This document shows positions 46,491-53,908 of a stretch of DNA of 64,000 bases, piece after piece. The translations under genes and the position numbers were made by a program. Position 1 is the first letter of the stretch. Every line of letters begins with the position of its first letter. A model generated the notes under the pieces. That model was not told the DNA's origin and ran no database searches. It saw only the letters and a list, made by a program, of their open reading frames with translations. The DNA is taken from positions 4,526,001 through 4,590,000 of the forward strand of contig NZ_CP043575.1 in NCBI RefSeq assembly GCF_014076495.1. The letters are read 5' to 3'. This DNA is from Comamonas koreensis (GTDB lineage: Bacteria; Pseudomonadota; Gammaproteobacteria; Burkholderiales; Burkholderiaceae_C).

Positions 46491-47411
46491 TTAGATCCGC
46501 TCCATAAGTTCTTTGATGACCTTGGCCGCTACTGGGGGGCAGACTGCATTGCCCAGCATATGCACGGCTTGCTTGTGTGTTTCTGGCAGCTGGTAGTCGG
46601 CGGGGAAACCCATAGCTGCGCGGCACTCATGGCGCGTCAGCATGCGCATGCGCTTGCCATCGACAACGGCCCAGCGGTCGCGCGTTGTGATGGTGCCGAT
46701 GGGTCGGCGCAGGCTTCGCCCGGTTTCTCCGCTGCCGCTGCCGTAGTACGGCGCCAAAAACCTGTCACCGTGGCGCGTCCGGCCTGATGCGATGCGGGCC
46801 AGGGTGTTGATGGATCGGCCAGGACGGTCTATTGCGCTCCAGCTGCCTGCGCCGAAGTCCACAAAGGTTTCAGCGTGAAGTGCGTCTTGGGCGGGCAGCG
46901 ACAGCCGCAGCGGTGCCTTGCTTCGCGTTCCCACCAAGAACAGCCGCACACGGTTCTGCGCAACGCCGTGGTCTGCTGCATCCAACACATGGGGGGCAAG
47001 CGAGTAGCCCAGAGTGGCCAGCGCAGCAGCCCAAGCAGGGTAAAGGCTCCACTCCAAGAACTCCGGCACGTTCTCAACAACAAAGGCTGCAGGTCGGTGA
47101 ACCTCTGCGGCGCTCACTACCGCCCATGCAGTACTGCGGCTGGCATCGTGCTGCGGGTTTCCATTGGCCTTTCCCCTCGCCTTGCTATGCCCCTGGCAGC
47201 AAGGACTGGCAAGCATCAAGTCGTGCGCCGGCACCAGCTGCCAGTTGGCTTGCTGTAAGTCCTGGCAGATGTGCGCAGCATGAGGGTGGTTGGCTGCGTG
47301 GTATTGCACGGCCAGGGGCCAATGGTTCGCAGCCCACACAACAGGGACTCCAGCCATAGCCGCGCCAGTGCTGAAACCACCCGCGCCTGAAAACAGATCG
47401 ATGGCGTGCAT
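46491..47411 (-). CDS. Prophage DNA cytosine-C5 methyltransferase
   Basis: Orphan 5-methylcytosine methyltransferase of 306 aa. Motif I is AIDLFSGAGGFSTGAAMAGV, motif IV is ASPCCQGHSK with catalytic Cys72, motif VI is VVENVPEFLEW, motif VIII QNRVRLFLVG and motif X GNAVCPPVAAKVIKEL. The PCQ motif has an extra Cys in place of the usual Pro, which is seen in some phage enzymes. There is no adjacent restriction enzyme, so it probably protects phage DNA or alters gene expression. It sits in the leftward early operon. The recognition sequence is unknown. Confidence 0.9.
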   Translation of the reverse strand: MHAIDLFSGAGGFSTGAAMAGVPVVWAANHWPLAVQYHAANHPHAAHICQDLQQANWQLVPAHDLMLASPCCQGHSKARGKANGNPQHDASRSTAWAVVSAAEVHRPAAFVVENVPEFLEWSLYPAWAAALATLGYSLAPHVLDAADHGVAQNRVRLFLVGTRSKAPLRLSLPAQDALHAETFVDFGAGSWSAIDRPGRSINTLARIASGRTRHGDRFLAPYYGSGSGETGRSLRRPIGTITTRDRWAVVDGKRMRMLTRHECRAAMGFPADYQLPETHKQAVHMLGNAVCPPVAAKVIKELMERI

Positions 47412-47414
47412 TGC

Positions 47415-47621
47415 TCAGTCCTTTCGCTCGACACGCAGAACGGCCTTGCCGGTCACATGGCGGGCCTTGTCGGCTGCGTCCTCGCTGCTCGCGGCTTTGA
47501 GGTGGATGCTGTCTACCAGCTTGCTGCCTTCCTCCCCCTCCAAGTCCCAGGTGCTGGCGGTGCGGGGATAGACGAAGGCGCGGTAGCTGCGCATGGGTTG
47601 GATTTCGGTGGTGTGTCGCAT
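47415..47621 (-). CDS. Small prophage protein of unknown function
   Basis: Protein of 68 aa. It has a compact beta-alpha pattern (MRSYRAFVYPRTASTWDLEG, then LKAASSEDAADKARHVTGK); no family recognised. It starts with ATG after a short gap and ends three bases before the methyltransferase gene, as expected for an early operon gene. A role in nucleic-acid binding is possible but not shown. Confidence 0.55.
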   Translation of the reverse strand: MRHTTEIQPMRSYRAFVYPRTASTWDLEGEEGSKLVDSIHLKAASSEDAADKARHVTGKAVLRVERKD

Positions 47622-47642
47622 GGTGTTGGTCTTTCGGTGGTT

Positions 47643-47864
47643 TCAGGCAACCAGGCGCAGCTGGTTGGGGTTCTCGTCCGGGTTGGCCACGGCTTCGGTC
47701 TTGGGCTTGCGGCGGCGCTTGGCCTTGGCGGCGTCGGTGGCCAGGCGCTCGCGCTCGGCCGCAAAGACTGCGGCCAGATGGCTGGCGTCGTGGCCGGTGC
47801 CCACGTAGGTGCCGGGCTTGCGCTGGTAGGTGTGGGTGCGGGGCTCGGTGCGTTTTGCGTTCAT
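47643..47864 (-). CDS. Small basic prophage protein
   Basis: Protein of 73 aa with a very basic C-terminal half (AAKAKRRRKPKTEAVA) and an N-terminal RTEPRTHTYQRKPGTYVGTG. No family recognised; DNA or RNA binding is plausible from charge alone. The ribosome site and start share 18 identical bases (GGAGCAACAGCCATGAAC) with the gene at 48106-48324. Confidence 0.55.
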   Translation of the reverse strand: MNAKRTEPRTHTYQRKPGTYVGTGHDASHLAAVFAAERERLATDAAKAKRRRKPKTEAVANPDENPNQLRLVA

Positions 47865-47882
47865 GGCTGTTGCTCCTAAAAA

Positions 47883-48095
47883 TCAAATCCACAGCCCATA
47901 GCGGCCATCGTTGCCCCGGGCTTGTTGCTCTTGAAAATCCTTGGCCAGCACGGCGCTGCGGCCTGCTACCTTGGGGTGCTTGAGATAGGCGTCTACCCAC
48001 TCGCCACCGCGCGCATCCTCGCGGCTGGCTGCCAGCAGAAAGCGCACCTCGCACTGGTGGCGGTGTCGATCGGATTGCGCGCGGTCGGTGTTCAT
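47883..48095 (-). CDS. Small prophage protein of unknown function
   Basis: Protein of 70 aa. The sequence CEVRFLLAASREDARGGEWV, followed by DAYLKHPKVAGRSAVLAKDF, is found in several phages of Burkholderiales as far as I recall, but I know of no function. It has no motif I can assign. Its 3' end lies 18 bases before the next gene on the same strand. Confidence 0.55.
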   Translation of the reverse strand: MNTDRAQSDRHRHQCEVRFLLAASREDARGGEWVDAYLKHPKVAGRSAVLAKDFQEQQARGNDGRYGLWI

Positions 48096-48105
48096 CTGTC
48101 GGCCC

Positions 48106-48324
48106 TTAGAGATTCATGAATGGATGGCGCGCTTGGGCTGCGCTCACGCTTTGCAACTCCAGGCCCAGCACCTTCTTTTTCAAGGCATGGATTTCCGCAT
48201 CCTTTGCAGCAATGGCGCCGGCCATTGCCACCACGTCGCGCGCCTGTTGGTCGCGTACTCGTTTAAAGCCGTCCACCACCTGCTTGGCTCGGTCGTATGC
48301 GGCTGCGATCTGTTCTTTGTTCAT
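48106..48324 (-). CDS. Small coiled-coil prophage protein
   Basis: Protein of 72 aa. The central part (VVAMAGAIAAKDAEIHALKK) is probably a coiled coil. No family recognised. The ATG at 48324 is chosen because GGAG lies eight bases upstream, in the same 18-base initiation block as the gene at 47643-47864. It is part of the leftward early operon. Confidence 0.5.
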   Translation of the reverse strand: MNKEQIAAAYDRAKQVVDGFKRVRDQQARDVVAMAGAIAAKDAEIHALKKKVLGLELQSVSAAQARHPFMNL

Positions 48325-48341
48325 GGCTGTTGCTCCGCTGG

Positions 48342-48611
48342 TCAATGCTGCTTATCGCAAGCCGCTTTGCGCTTTTCATCGAGCGCTTCTTTGTTGGCGG
48401 TGATGACTGTTGCCAACTCGTCGGCATAAGCTGCCCCTGCCTCGGAACCCATCGCCGCACACATATCGAACAAGGTGTACGCGGTGAATTTCTTCAACAC
48501 TTCTAGGCCCTCGACCGATGGTTGGGGGTATGCCTTGATGAAAACAGCCTGAGCTGCATCACCCATTGCTCGCACGATTTCGATTGCTTTGGTATCTGGC
48601 TTTTCTGACAT
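48342..48611 (-). CDS. Small helical prophage protein
   Basis: Protein of 89 aa, mostly helical and alanine-rich, ending in a basic tail (EALDEKRKAACDKQH). No family recognised. It is in register with the flanking early genes: it lies five bases downstream of one and 17 upstream of the other. It has no signal peptide. Confidence 0.5.
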   Translation of the reverse strand: MSEKPDTKAIEIVRAMGDAAQAVFIKAYPQPSVEGLEVLKKFTAYTLFDMCAAMGSEAGAAYADELATVITANKEALDEKRKAACDKQH

Positions 48612-48616
48612 TTGCT

Positions 48617-48880
48617 TTACTCCTGTGGTTGCTGGTTGCGGGGGGAAAAATCGGCGCGCTTTAGGCGCGGGTGGGTCAGGCCGGCGATCAGGCCGACAAG
48701 CAGGCGCTCATCTGTGTCGGCAATCTCCAAAATCTCGCGCTTCATGGCCTGGCGGGCCTCGGGGCCGTCTTGCATGTCGTCGCACACGCGGCGGCCTGCA
48801 TCCAGGGCCTGCTGCAGCAGCGGGCTGACCGCGCGCATGCGGCGGCCCGCCTGGGTGGTTTTGGCGGTGGTGGTTTTCAC
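48617..48880 (-). CDS. Small prophage protein, overlaps GpA stop
   Basis: Protein of 87 aa starting MKTTTAKTTQAGRRMRAVSP. It is acidic/basic mixed, with a helix EARQAMKREILEIADTDERL. Its ATG overlaps the replication-endonuclease stop by four bases, so it is coupled to that gene. No family recognised. Confidence 0.55.
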   Translation of the reverse strand: MKTTTAKTTQAGRRMRAVSPLLQQALDAGRRVCDDMQDGPEARQAMKREILEIADTDERLLVGLIAGLTHPRLKRADFSPRNQQPQE

Positions 48881-50850
48881 TGCTGGGCCTCCATTTGCCG
48901 TAGGCGGCGGAAGTAGTCCAAGGTTTCCTGGGGATAGGTGGGCGCTTTTTCGCGCTCGCTGACGCCCAAAATGGTTCGGCGCAGCTCGCCGGTGATGCGG
49001 GCCGTACAGTTATTGAAACCAGTCCAAGCGCGCGCCTGCGGCGCGCGGGCCTGTGCCGTGCCAGAGCCCTGCGCTTGTTCTGCTGCATCGCCGTTTTCGG
49101 CGGCGTCAAAGTCATGGGATGCATGCGTGCTGGACTCACCAGCAACGGGCACCCAGGCAATGCGCCGGCTCACCAGCCAGCGGCCCGACATACGGCCCTT
49201 GCGCGGTGTCAGGCCGACGATGCGGCCCACCATGACTTCTTCGCCATATTTGTTGACCTGGCCGTCTTCGACCATGCGGTTGACGGTTTTCAGGTGCCAA
49301 TCGTCGCGGCGGCGTGCGTGGCCGCCCATGGCCTCCATGAACACGCGCCAATCAGCCTTGATATCTCCGTGGCGGTGGCAGGCACGGTATGCGCGCATGG
49401 TCAGCTGATCACCTTCTTTGGCGAACAGCTCCAGCTGGTCATGGCTCACACGGCGCAGCTCACGCCATGCCGTCACGCTGGGCATGCCAATGGTTTGGAA
49501 CTGGCGGATGCCCCAGCAGGCAGCCCATGCGTCCACACGCTGGTGGCCCTGGCTTTCCTCGGCGCCAAAATCCATCGCGATCTGTTGGCCGTTTACCAAG
49601 TCTTGGTGTTCGGCCAGCGCAATGTGCCCAACGCTCTTGGCGATGTACTTAGCCACATAGCCAGCGGCCCCGCCCCTGTCCATGCGCTTTATGTCGACAC
49701 GGTTCTCCTGCGCGCCTCGTTCGCTTCCATCTTCCTGCAGCCAGTACTGGCGGATAGTGCTTTCCAGCAGCTGCGCATGTTCTTGCGTCTCTGTCCACAG
49801 CAGTGCATGCCAGTGCGGCGTGCCGTCGTGATGTGGCTCAGCAACACGCAGGCCGTAAATCTTGACGCCCTTGCGCCCGAGCTTCGCCCGCACCTTGGCC
49901 CAGGTGTCACACAGCCAGCTCTGGCCATCGCGCGGGGTGGCGCCTTTGTACTTCTTGTTGTGGCGTGCTTTGCCATTGCGCAAGGTCACTGGGTGGAACT
50001 TGCTGGGTAGGGTCAACGTCAGGAACAGACCCACATGCTGATGGCTGTCGGCGTATTCCTCAGCACCGCGCACTCGCGTCATCAGCTCGCCGCCGCGCAC
50101 AGCGGGGTTGGCCGTGCCCAGGGCCGCCAGCTCGGCCAGCGTGTACACCTGGCCCGCCTCATTGCGGTACAGGCTGCGCGCCAGGGCCTCTGCGTTGCGC
50201 TTGATCTGGGCTTGTCGGCGCACCAGTCCGCCGTGGCTGATGTAGCGGCCCCTGGCCAGGTTCACCAGGCCCAGGCGAATGGCGCCGGCCTCCACCACAC
50301 GCGCAACGCGCCGGCGCAACTTGCGGCGCCACCACGCGTCATCGCACGCGCGCTTGATGGCCGCCTGGATCTTCTGCTTTACCAGCTCTTGGCTGGGGCA
50401 CTTCTTGAGCTTGAATAGCGCCTCAACGTCTTCTTCGTTCAGGGCGCCGCTGGTGTTCAGCATCATGCGCAGTGCGTGGCCACGGTCAGCCAGGCTAAAG
50501 CCCGCGGACTCGCAGCCGTCCATGAATTCATCCACCTGCGCGGCCAACCGCTTAGCCCAGGCGCATATCTCGAAGTCGCTCAGGTTCAGGCGCGCCGCAT
50601 CGCCATACTCGTCGTCAAATTCAGCGATCTGCTGCAGCTTGTCCCACGCCTGCGCCCACTCGGGTGGGGCTTCCAGGCTGTGGTCAACGGCCGTGCCTAC
50701 GCCCAGGTGTGCCCGAATCGCATCTTTCCAGCCATCGGGCGCAGCCTCCACCACACGCTGCACATGGTGTTGCACCATGTGCATGCGTGGCTTGTTGGCC
50801 TCCCAATCAGAAAGTCCAGCAGTGGGCAGAGTGCGCAGGATGGCCGGCAT
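48877..50850 (-). CDS. Phage replication endonuclease (P2 GpA family)
   Basis: Rolling-circle initiation protein of 657 aa that nicks the phage origin. The HUH motif is PHHDGTPHWHALLW, and the downstream GGAAGYVAKYIAKSVG carries the tyrosine pair that acts as nucleophile. The N-terminal region includes helical LSDFEICAWAKRLAAQVDEF and a KKCPSQELVKQKIQAAIKRA stretch. The ATG at 50850 is preferred because it follows the stop of the upstream gene and GGAG; a longer start would overlap it. In P2 the origin lies inside gene A; I cannot identify the nick site here. Confidence 0.9.
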   Translation of the reverse strand: MPAILRTLPTAGLSDWEANKPRMHMVQHHVQRVVEAAPDGWKDAIRAHLGVGTAVDHSLEAPPEWAQAWDKLQQIAEFDDEYGDAARLNLSDFEICAWAKRLAAQVDEFMDGCESAGFSLADRGHALRMMLNTSGALNEEDVEALFKLKKCPSQELVKQKIQAAIKRACDDAWWRRKLRRRVARVVEAGAIRLGLVNLARGRYISHGGLVRRQAQIKRNAEALARSLYRNEAGQVYTLAELAALGTANPAVRGGELMTRVRGAEEYADSHQHVGLFLTLTLPSKFHPVTLRNGKARHNKKYKGATPRDGQSWLCDTWAKVRAKLGRKGVKIYGLRVAEPHHDGTPHWHALLWTETQEHAQLLESTIRQYWLQEDGSERGAQENRVDIKRMDRGGAAGYVAKYIAKSVGHIALAEHQDLVNGQQIAMDFGAEESQGHQRVDAWAACWGIRQFQTIGMPSVTAWRELRRVSHDQLELFAKEGDQLTMRAYRACHRHGDIKADWRVFMEAMGGHARRRDDWHLKTVNRMVEDGQVNKYGEEVMVGRIVGLTPRKGRMSGRWLVSRRIAWVPVAGESSTHASHDFDAAENGDAAEQAQGSGTAQARAPQARAWTGFNNCTARITGELRRTILGVSEREKAPTYPQETLDYFRRLRQMEAQQ

Positions 50851-50857
50851 GGTGTGC

Positions 50858-51322
50858 TTACTCCACCGTGCGCAAGGTGAGCGCGTGCAGGCGGCCAAAA
50901 AGGGATTTGGCTTCGCGGATGGTGAACTTGACCGCCTCGCGCTCGGCGGGCGGTATCTCCTGCCAGCTGCGACCGGCCAGGTAGTCGATGGTTTCCATGT
51001 TGCCCATGCCGCCCGCCATCATCAGGATGACGCGCCAGGACACGGGGATGCTGGCCCACTCCGCGTGGTCGGCGCCGGCGTACATGCCCCGGCTGGCCTT
51101 CTCCACAAAGAAGTCCCGGTTCTTCATGAAACGCGCACGCTCACGCCGTGGAATGCCCTTTTCAGGCGGGCCGACGAATTCAGCGCGCGCAGGCGCCTTG
51201 GGGAACAGGTCAAGCTCTGGCGCCAGGTATTCCACCTGGGTCGCATCCACCACGGGCAGCTTTCGCAGGCCATAGGGCAATGCGGCGGCTACTGCGTTGG
51301 CTTCGTCCTTGTCTTGCTTCAT
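50858..51322 (-). CDS. Prophage protein of unknown function, upstream of GpA
   Basis: Protein of 154 aa starting MKQDKDEANAVAAALPYGLR. The middle has PEKGIPRRERARFMKNRDFF, and the rest includes AEWASIPVSWRVILMMAGGM, a hydrophobic stretch that could be helical. No family recognised. It begins ten bases after the 50-aa gene and ends seven bases before the GpA start. Confidence 0.6.
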   Translation of the reverse strand: MKQDKDEANAVAAALPYGLRKLPVVDATQVEYLAPELDLFPKAPARAEFVGPPEKGIPRRERARFMKNRDFFVEKASRGMYAGADHAEWASIPVSWRVILMMAGGMGNMETIDYLAGRSWQEIPPAEREAVKFTIREAKSLFGRLHALTLRTVE

Positions 51323-51332
51323 CCCGCAGACC

Positions 51333-51485
51333 TCAAGCCAAATACACCGTGCAGCCGCCGCGCAGGCAACCAATGCGCTCCAGGTAATCGAATGCGCGGT
51401 CGTAGGCGGCACCAATGCCGGTAGCCAGAATGCAGCGGGCCTTTTGCTCGCCGTCTTTTAGGTAGGTCATTTGGAAGGTACGCAT
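51333..51485 (-). CDS. 50-aa prophage protein
   Basis: A short frame of 50 codons starting MRTFQMTYLKDGEQKARCIL, ending RGGCTVYLA. It keeps codon bias typical of coding DNA and is tightly placed, ten bases before the next gene. The CRCI-type cysteines (Cys18, Cys40, Cys45) are few and do not form a zinc motif. No function recognised. Its promoter-proximal neighbour is a terminator-like region. Confidence 0.5.
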   Translation of the reverse strand: MRTFQMTYLKDGEQKARCILATGIGAAYDRAFDYLERIGCLRGGCTVYLA

Positions 51486-51506
51486 TTGCTGATCCAAGGT
51501 TTTTTT

Positions 51507-51589
51507 GGGCAAAAAAGCCCCTGCCAGGCCCGCAGGCCTTGCAAAAATTGATTGGTTTGGGTGTGTGGTGGTGGCCGCTATTGAGCGGC
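51507..51589 (-). terminator. Terminator-like hairpins after the Ogr gene
   Basis: On the minus strand GCCGCT/AGCGGC with loop CAAT (51574-51589) follows the Ogr stop. Then AGGCC/GGCCT (51526-51539) is followed by GGGGCTTTTTTGCCC (51507-51521). The last hairpin and T-run could partly stop transcription, leaving the genes further left expressed at lower level. Confidence 0.5.
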
Positions 51590-52083
51590 TTTGGCGCTAG
51601 CTGCTAGCGCCTGCCGGCTTGTCGCCTGCGAACAGATCGCCGGTCACCGGCTGGGTGTACATCGCGTCATGGGCTGCCTCGCCTGCGTTGTCGAGTACCA
51701 CGCGCATCATGTCGCGGCGCACATGGGTGGATAGCGGCAGATTCACAGTGGGGTCAGGCGTTGCGCTGGGGCTCAGCGTGCGCACAATCTCAGTGGTGGC
51801 CACAAAGGTGTGACCGCATTCCACATTGGTGCATTGGTAGATGGTTTCGCGCATCGTGGCGCTGACCGGCTTGCTGGTGCGGATTTCGCACGTTGCCTTG
51901 CAGTGGGGGCACTCCATGCGGGTGCCCTCCATGCGCAGGCGGCGGCCCGTGTGGTTTCCGCGCGGCTTGCGCAGCTCGGCCTTTTTCAGCTCCGCCTTGT
52001 GCAATGCCTTTTGTTCTGCTGTGGTGTGCATCATGGTGTGCCTTTGTGCAGTCGATTTAGCCACTTTTGAGCCGCTCAATAGC
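51577..52083. repeat. 13-bp inverted repeat flanking the Ogr gene
   Basis: GCTATTGAGCGGC at 51577-51589 and its exact reverse complement GCCGCTCAATAGC at 52071-52083 bracket the Ogr coding region. A similar sequence occurs at 52656-52688. They may be boundaries of a mobile cassette or shared regulatory elements. Confidence 0.6.
51597..52034 (-). CDS. Ogr/Delta-like zinc-finger activator
   Basis: Late-gene activator of the P2 Ogr/P4 Delta family, 145 aa. The zinc finger is Cys42, Cys45, Cys68 and Cys73 in MECPHCKATCEIRTSKP and YQCTNVECGHTFV, followed by the usual PSATPDPTVNLP tail. Family members bind a TGT-N12-ACA site and RNA polymerase to switch on capsid and tail genes. An in-frame ATG at 51917 has GGAGGG upstream and gives a 106-aa protein starting at the typical MxCPxC; the upstream start adds a lysine-rich N-terminus (KAELKKAELRK). 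In P2 ogr lies next to D; here it is inside the early operon. Confidence 0.85.
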   Translation of the reverse strand: MMHTTAEQKALHKAELKKAELRKPRGNHTGRRLRMEGTRMECPHCKATCEIRTSKPVSATMRETIYQCTNVECGHTFVATTEIVRTLSPSATPDPTVNLPLSTHVRRDMMRVVLDNAGEAAHDAMYTQPVTGDLFAGDKPAGASS

Positions 52084-52086
52084 CGC

Positions 52087-52557
52087 TCATTGCTTGGCAA
52101 AGAATTGCACCTGACCGCGCTGCTGCTTGTACTGCTGCAGGCCCAGCAGGTAGACAAAGCGCAGGAACGGCGCGGCATGCTCCAGGCCCAGGCTGTGGGC
52201 CATTTCCATGGCCTTCTGCTGCTCAGACGGGAAAATGCGCAGACCGGCCAGCACGTTGGGGTGCTTGGCCGCTTCACCTTGGGGCTTCTCGTCAACGCCG
52301 CTAGCGAAGAAGTACTGCAGCTGGTCTTCTTGGGCCTGCAGCTTTTGCCAGCCCATCAAAAACACGGTGCGCAGGAAAAAGCCACGGTTCCAGCACTTGG
52401 CACCGGCCAGCGCGTCGGCCTCCTGCATTTCGCGCTCAAACAGACGCATGCTGGTCAGTTTCTTGACCGGCTGCTCTGCCTTTGCCACCAAGGCGCCCGG
52501 CTTGCGGACGCGCGCCAGTTGCGTCAGGCGCTCACGTTGGATTGTTGCTGTTGTCAT
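52087..52557 (-). CDS. Prophage protein of unknown function
   Basis: Protein of 156 aa. Two related hydrophobic stretches (FFLRTVFLMGWQKLQAQEDQ and FLRFVYLLGLQQYKQQRGQV) sit in the middle and at the C-terminus, suggesting an internal duplication. No signal peptide is obvious. No family recognised. It overlaps the neighbouring gene by 26 bases. Confidence 0.55.
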   Translation of the reverse strand: MTTATIQRERLTQLARVRKPGALVAKAEQPVKKLTSMRLFEREMQEADALAGAKCWNRGFFLRTVFLMGWQKLQAQEDQLQYFFASGVDEKPQGEAAKHPNVLAGLRIFPSEQQKAMEMAHSLGLEHAAPFLRFVYLLGLQQYKQQRGQVQFFAKQ

Positions 52558-52768
52558 CTGCGCTCCCGGCTTTTGCCGTTGTGTTGTTAATTGCCAGCTG
52601 CGGGCCTGGCCGCTTGCCGGTCATGGCCGCCACCATGGCGTCTAACTGCCTGCGGTTGAGCTGCTCTATAGCCGCTTCAATGCTTGGCAGCTGCATCGCC
52701 TGGCGGTACAGCTCCAGCTTTGCCAGCTGGTCTTTGCTGTAGCCGATCTGCTCGATGGAAAGCTGCAT
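52532..52768 (-). CDS. Small prophage protein of unknown function
   Basis: Protein of 78 aa, helical in the middle (LAKLELYRQAMQLPSIEAAI). The C-terminal half is polar (TTAKAGSADDNSNNPT). No family recognised. Its 3' end overlaps the start of the next gene by 26 bases, so translation is probably coupled. Confidence 0.55.
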   Translation of the reverse strand: MQLSIEQIGYSKDQLAKLELYRQAMQLPSIEAAIEQLNRRQLDAMVAAMTGKRPGPQLAINNTTAKAGSADDNSNNPT

Positions 52769-52804
52769 GGGTCATTGCCGCTTGTGTTGTGCGCGTGCCG
52801 CCAA

Positions 52805-53020
52805 TTAGCAGGCGGCGCCGGCGCTTTGTTGGTGGTTCATGTCGCCCAGGCCCAAGGCCTCAAGCTCGGTATCCACCCGGCGCATGGTCATGTCGTAGAC
52901 CAGCGTTGCCGGTTCGGTTTTCAGGCGCAGGGCCATCACTTCCAACATGGCCCAGTCCTCTGGGCGGAATCGCACGGTCTTCTTGGCCGTGCGTGCGTGA
53001 TCCGGGTTCTTGTATGCCAT
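52805..53020 (-). CDS. Small ribbon-helix-helix-like prophage protein, first gene of early operon
   Basis: Protein of 71 aa. The pattern KKTVRFRPEDWAMLEVMALR, then TEPATLVYDMTMRR, resembles ribbon-helix-helix DNA-binding proteins. It is the first gene of the leftward early operon, directly after the repressed promoter at 53094-53122, so a role as regulator (Cox- or Cro-like) is plausible but not shown. A ribosome site GGGGAGG lies close upstream. Confidence 0.6.
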   Translation of the reverse strand: MAYKNPDHARTAKKTVRFRPEDWAMLEVMALRLKTEPATLVYDMTMRRVDTELEALGLGDMNHQQSAGAAC

Positions 53021-53093
53021 TTGCCAAGCCTCCCCGCCTACGGCGGTGTCGTGTACTATCCCCAGAAGGGACGTAATTTGGTGTTACGGCTGC

Positions 53094-53122
53094 ATGATAT
53101 TTCTAAATTTAGAAATTGGCAA
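53094..53122 (-). promoter_or_regulatory. Early promoter with repressor operator in its spacer
   Basis: On the minus strand TTGCCA (-35, 53117-53122), a 17-base spacer and TATCAT (-10, 53094-53099) form a good promoter. The spacer is the perfect palindrome ATTTCTAAATTTAGAAAT at 53099-53116, with no mismatches. It faces the early operon, and the S24 repressor gene starts 14 bases beyond the palindrome on the other side. This is the expected layout of a lysogeny switch operator. Confidence 0.75.
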
Positions 53123-53129
53123 GAAATTT

Positions 53130-53882
53130 ATGGAATCTAGCAATGATGATTACGATATTTCGTCCATCAAGACGGAAATTGGTAATCGCTTGAGGGAGGA
53201 ACGGGAGCTGCAGAACATGAAAGTGGCTGATCTGCAACGCCCCGGCCTATGGCCAGCGACCACCATCTACGGGTGGGAGAAGGGCATAGCGACCCCGAAA
53301 GCCGAATACCTTGGCCACCTCCAGAATCTGGGATTTGATGTTGCGTACATCATCACTGGCAAGCGCACGAAGAACACATCTTCCCAAATTCAGGACGTAT
53401 TAGCCCTCAGGCGCCCCGGGCTCACAGGCCCCGCGCCCACCCCCGCCCATTCAGAAGACACGCTATATGTGCCTCTTCTCAGCGCCACCGGAAGCATGGG
53501 CCCAGGCACCGAAGCGCTGGCCGCCGATGTTGTGATGGGAGATGTGCCTGTATCCCTTGTCTGGGTGCAGATGAACTTACCCCGCAGCCGGCCCGAGGCC
53601 TTGCGCCTGGTGCACGCCTACGGCGACAGCATGCGCGGCACCCTGGAAAGCGGCGACTTTGCCCTGGTGGATACCGATATTCACTCAGTCGATATCGATG
53701 GGGTATATGTGCTTGAAGCCCATGAACGACTGTTCATCAAGCGCGTGCGTCAGCGCATGGATGGCAGGTACGAGATCAGCAGCGACAACCCGGCAATCAA
53801 GCAGACCGACATTCTGAACGGCGGCCACGAAGTGCGGATCTGCGGCATGGTGGTGTATGGGTGGAACGGGCGCCGTTTCTAA
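53130..53882 (+). CDS. S24-type phage repressor (HTH + LexA-like peptidase)
   Basis: Repressor of 250 aa. A short helix-turn-helix (KTEIGNRLREERELQNMKVA, then YGWEKGIATPKAEY) is N-terminal. The S24 domain has Ser167 in HAYGDSMRGTLESGDFALVD and Lys204 in ERLFIKRVRQR, the catalytic pair. The usual Ala-Gly cleavage dipeptide is not clearly seen, although an ATGSMG segment lies before the domain. It is divergent from the early operon and probably binds the palindrome at 53099-53116. The start at 53130 is chosen because upstream codons read into the operator. Confidence 0.9.
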   Translation: MESSNDDYDISSIKTEIGNRLREERELQNMKVADLQRPGLWPATTIYGWEKGIATPKAEYLGHLQNLGFDVAYIITGKRTKNTSSQIQDVLALRRPGLTGPAPTPAHSEDTLYVPLLSATGSMGPGTEALAADVVMGDVPVSLVWVQMNLPRSRPEALRLVHAYGDSMRGTLESGDFALVDTDIHSVDIDGVYVLEAHERLFIKRVRQRMDGRYEISSDNPAIKQTDILNGGHEVRICGMVVYGWNGRRF

Positions 53883-53908
53883 AATCAAAAAATCTTCAAG
53901 GGGAATCT

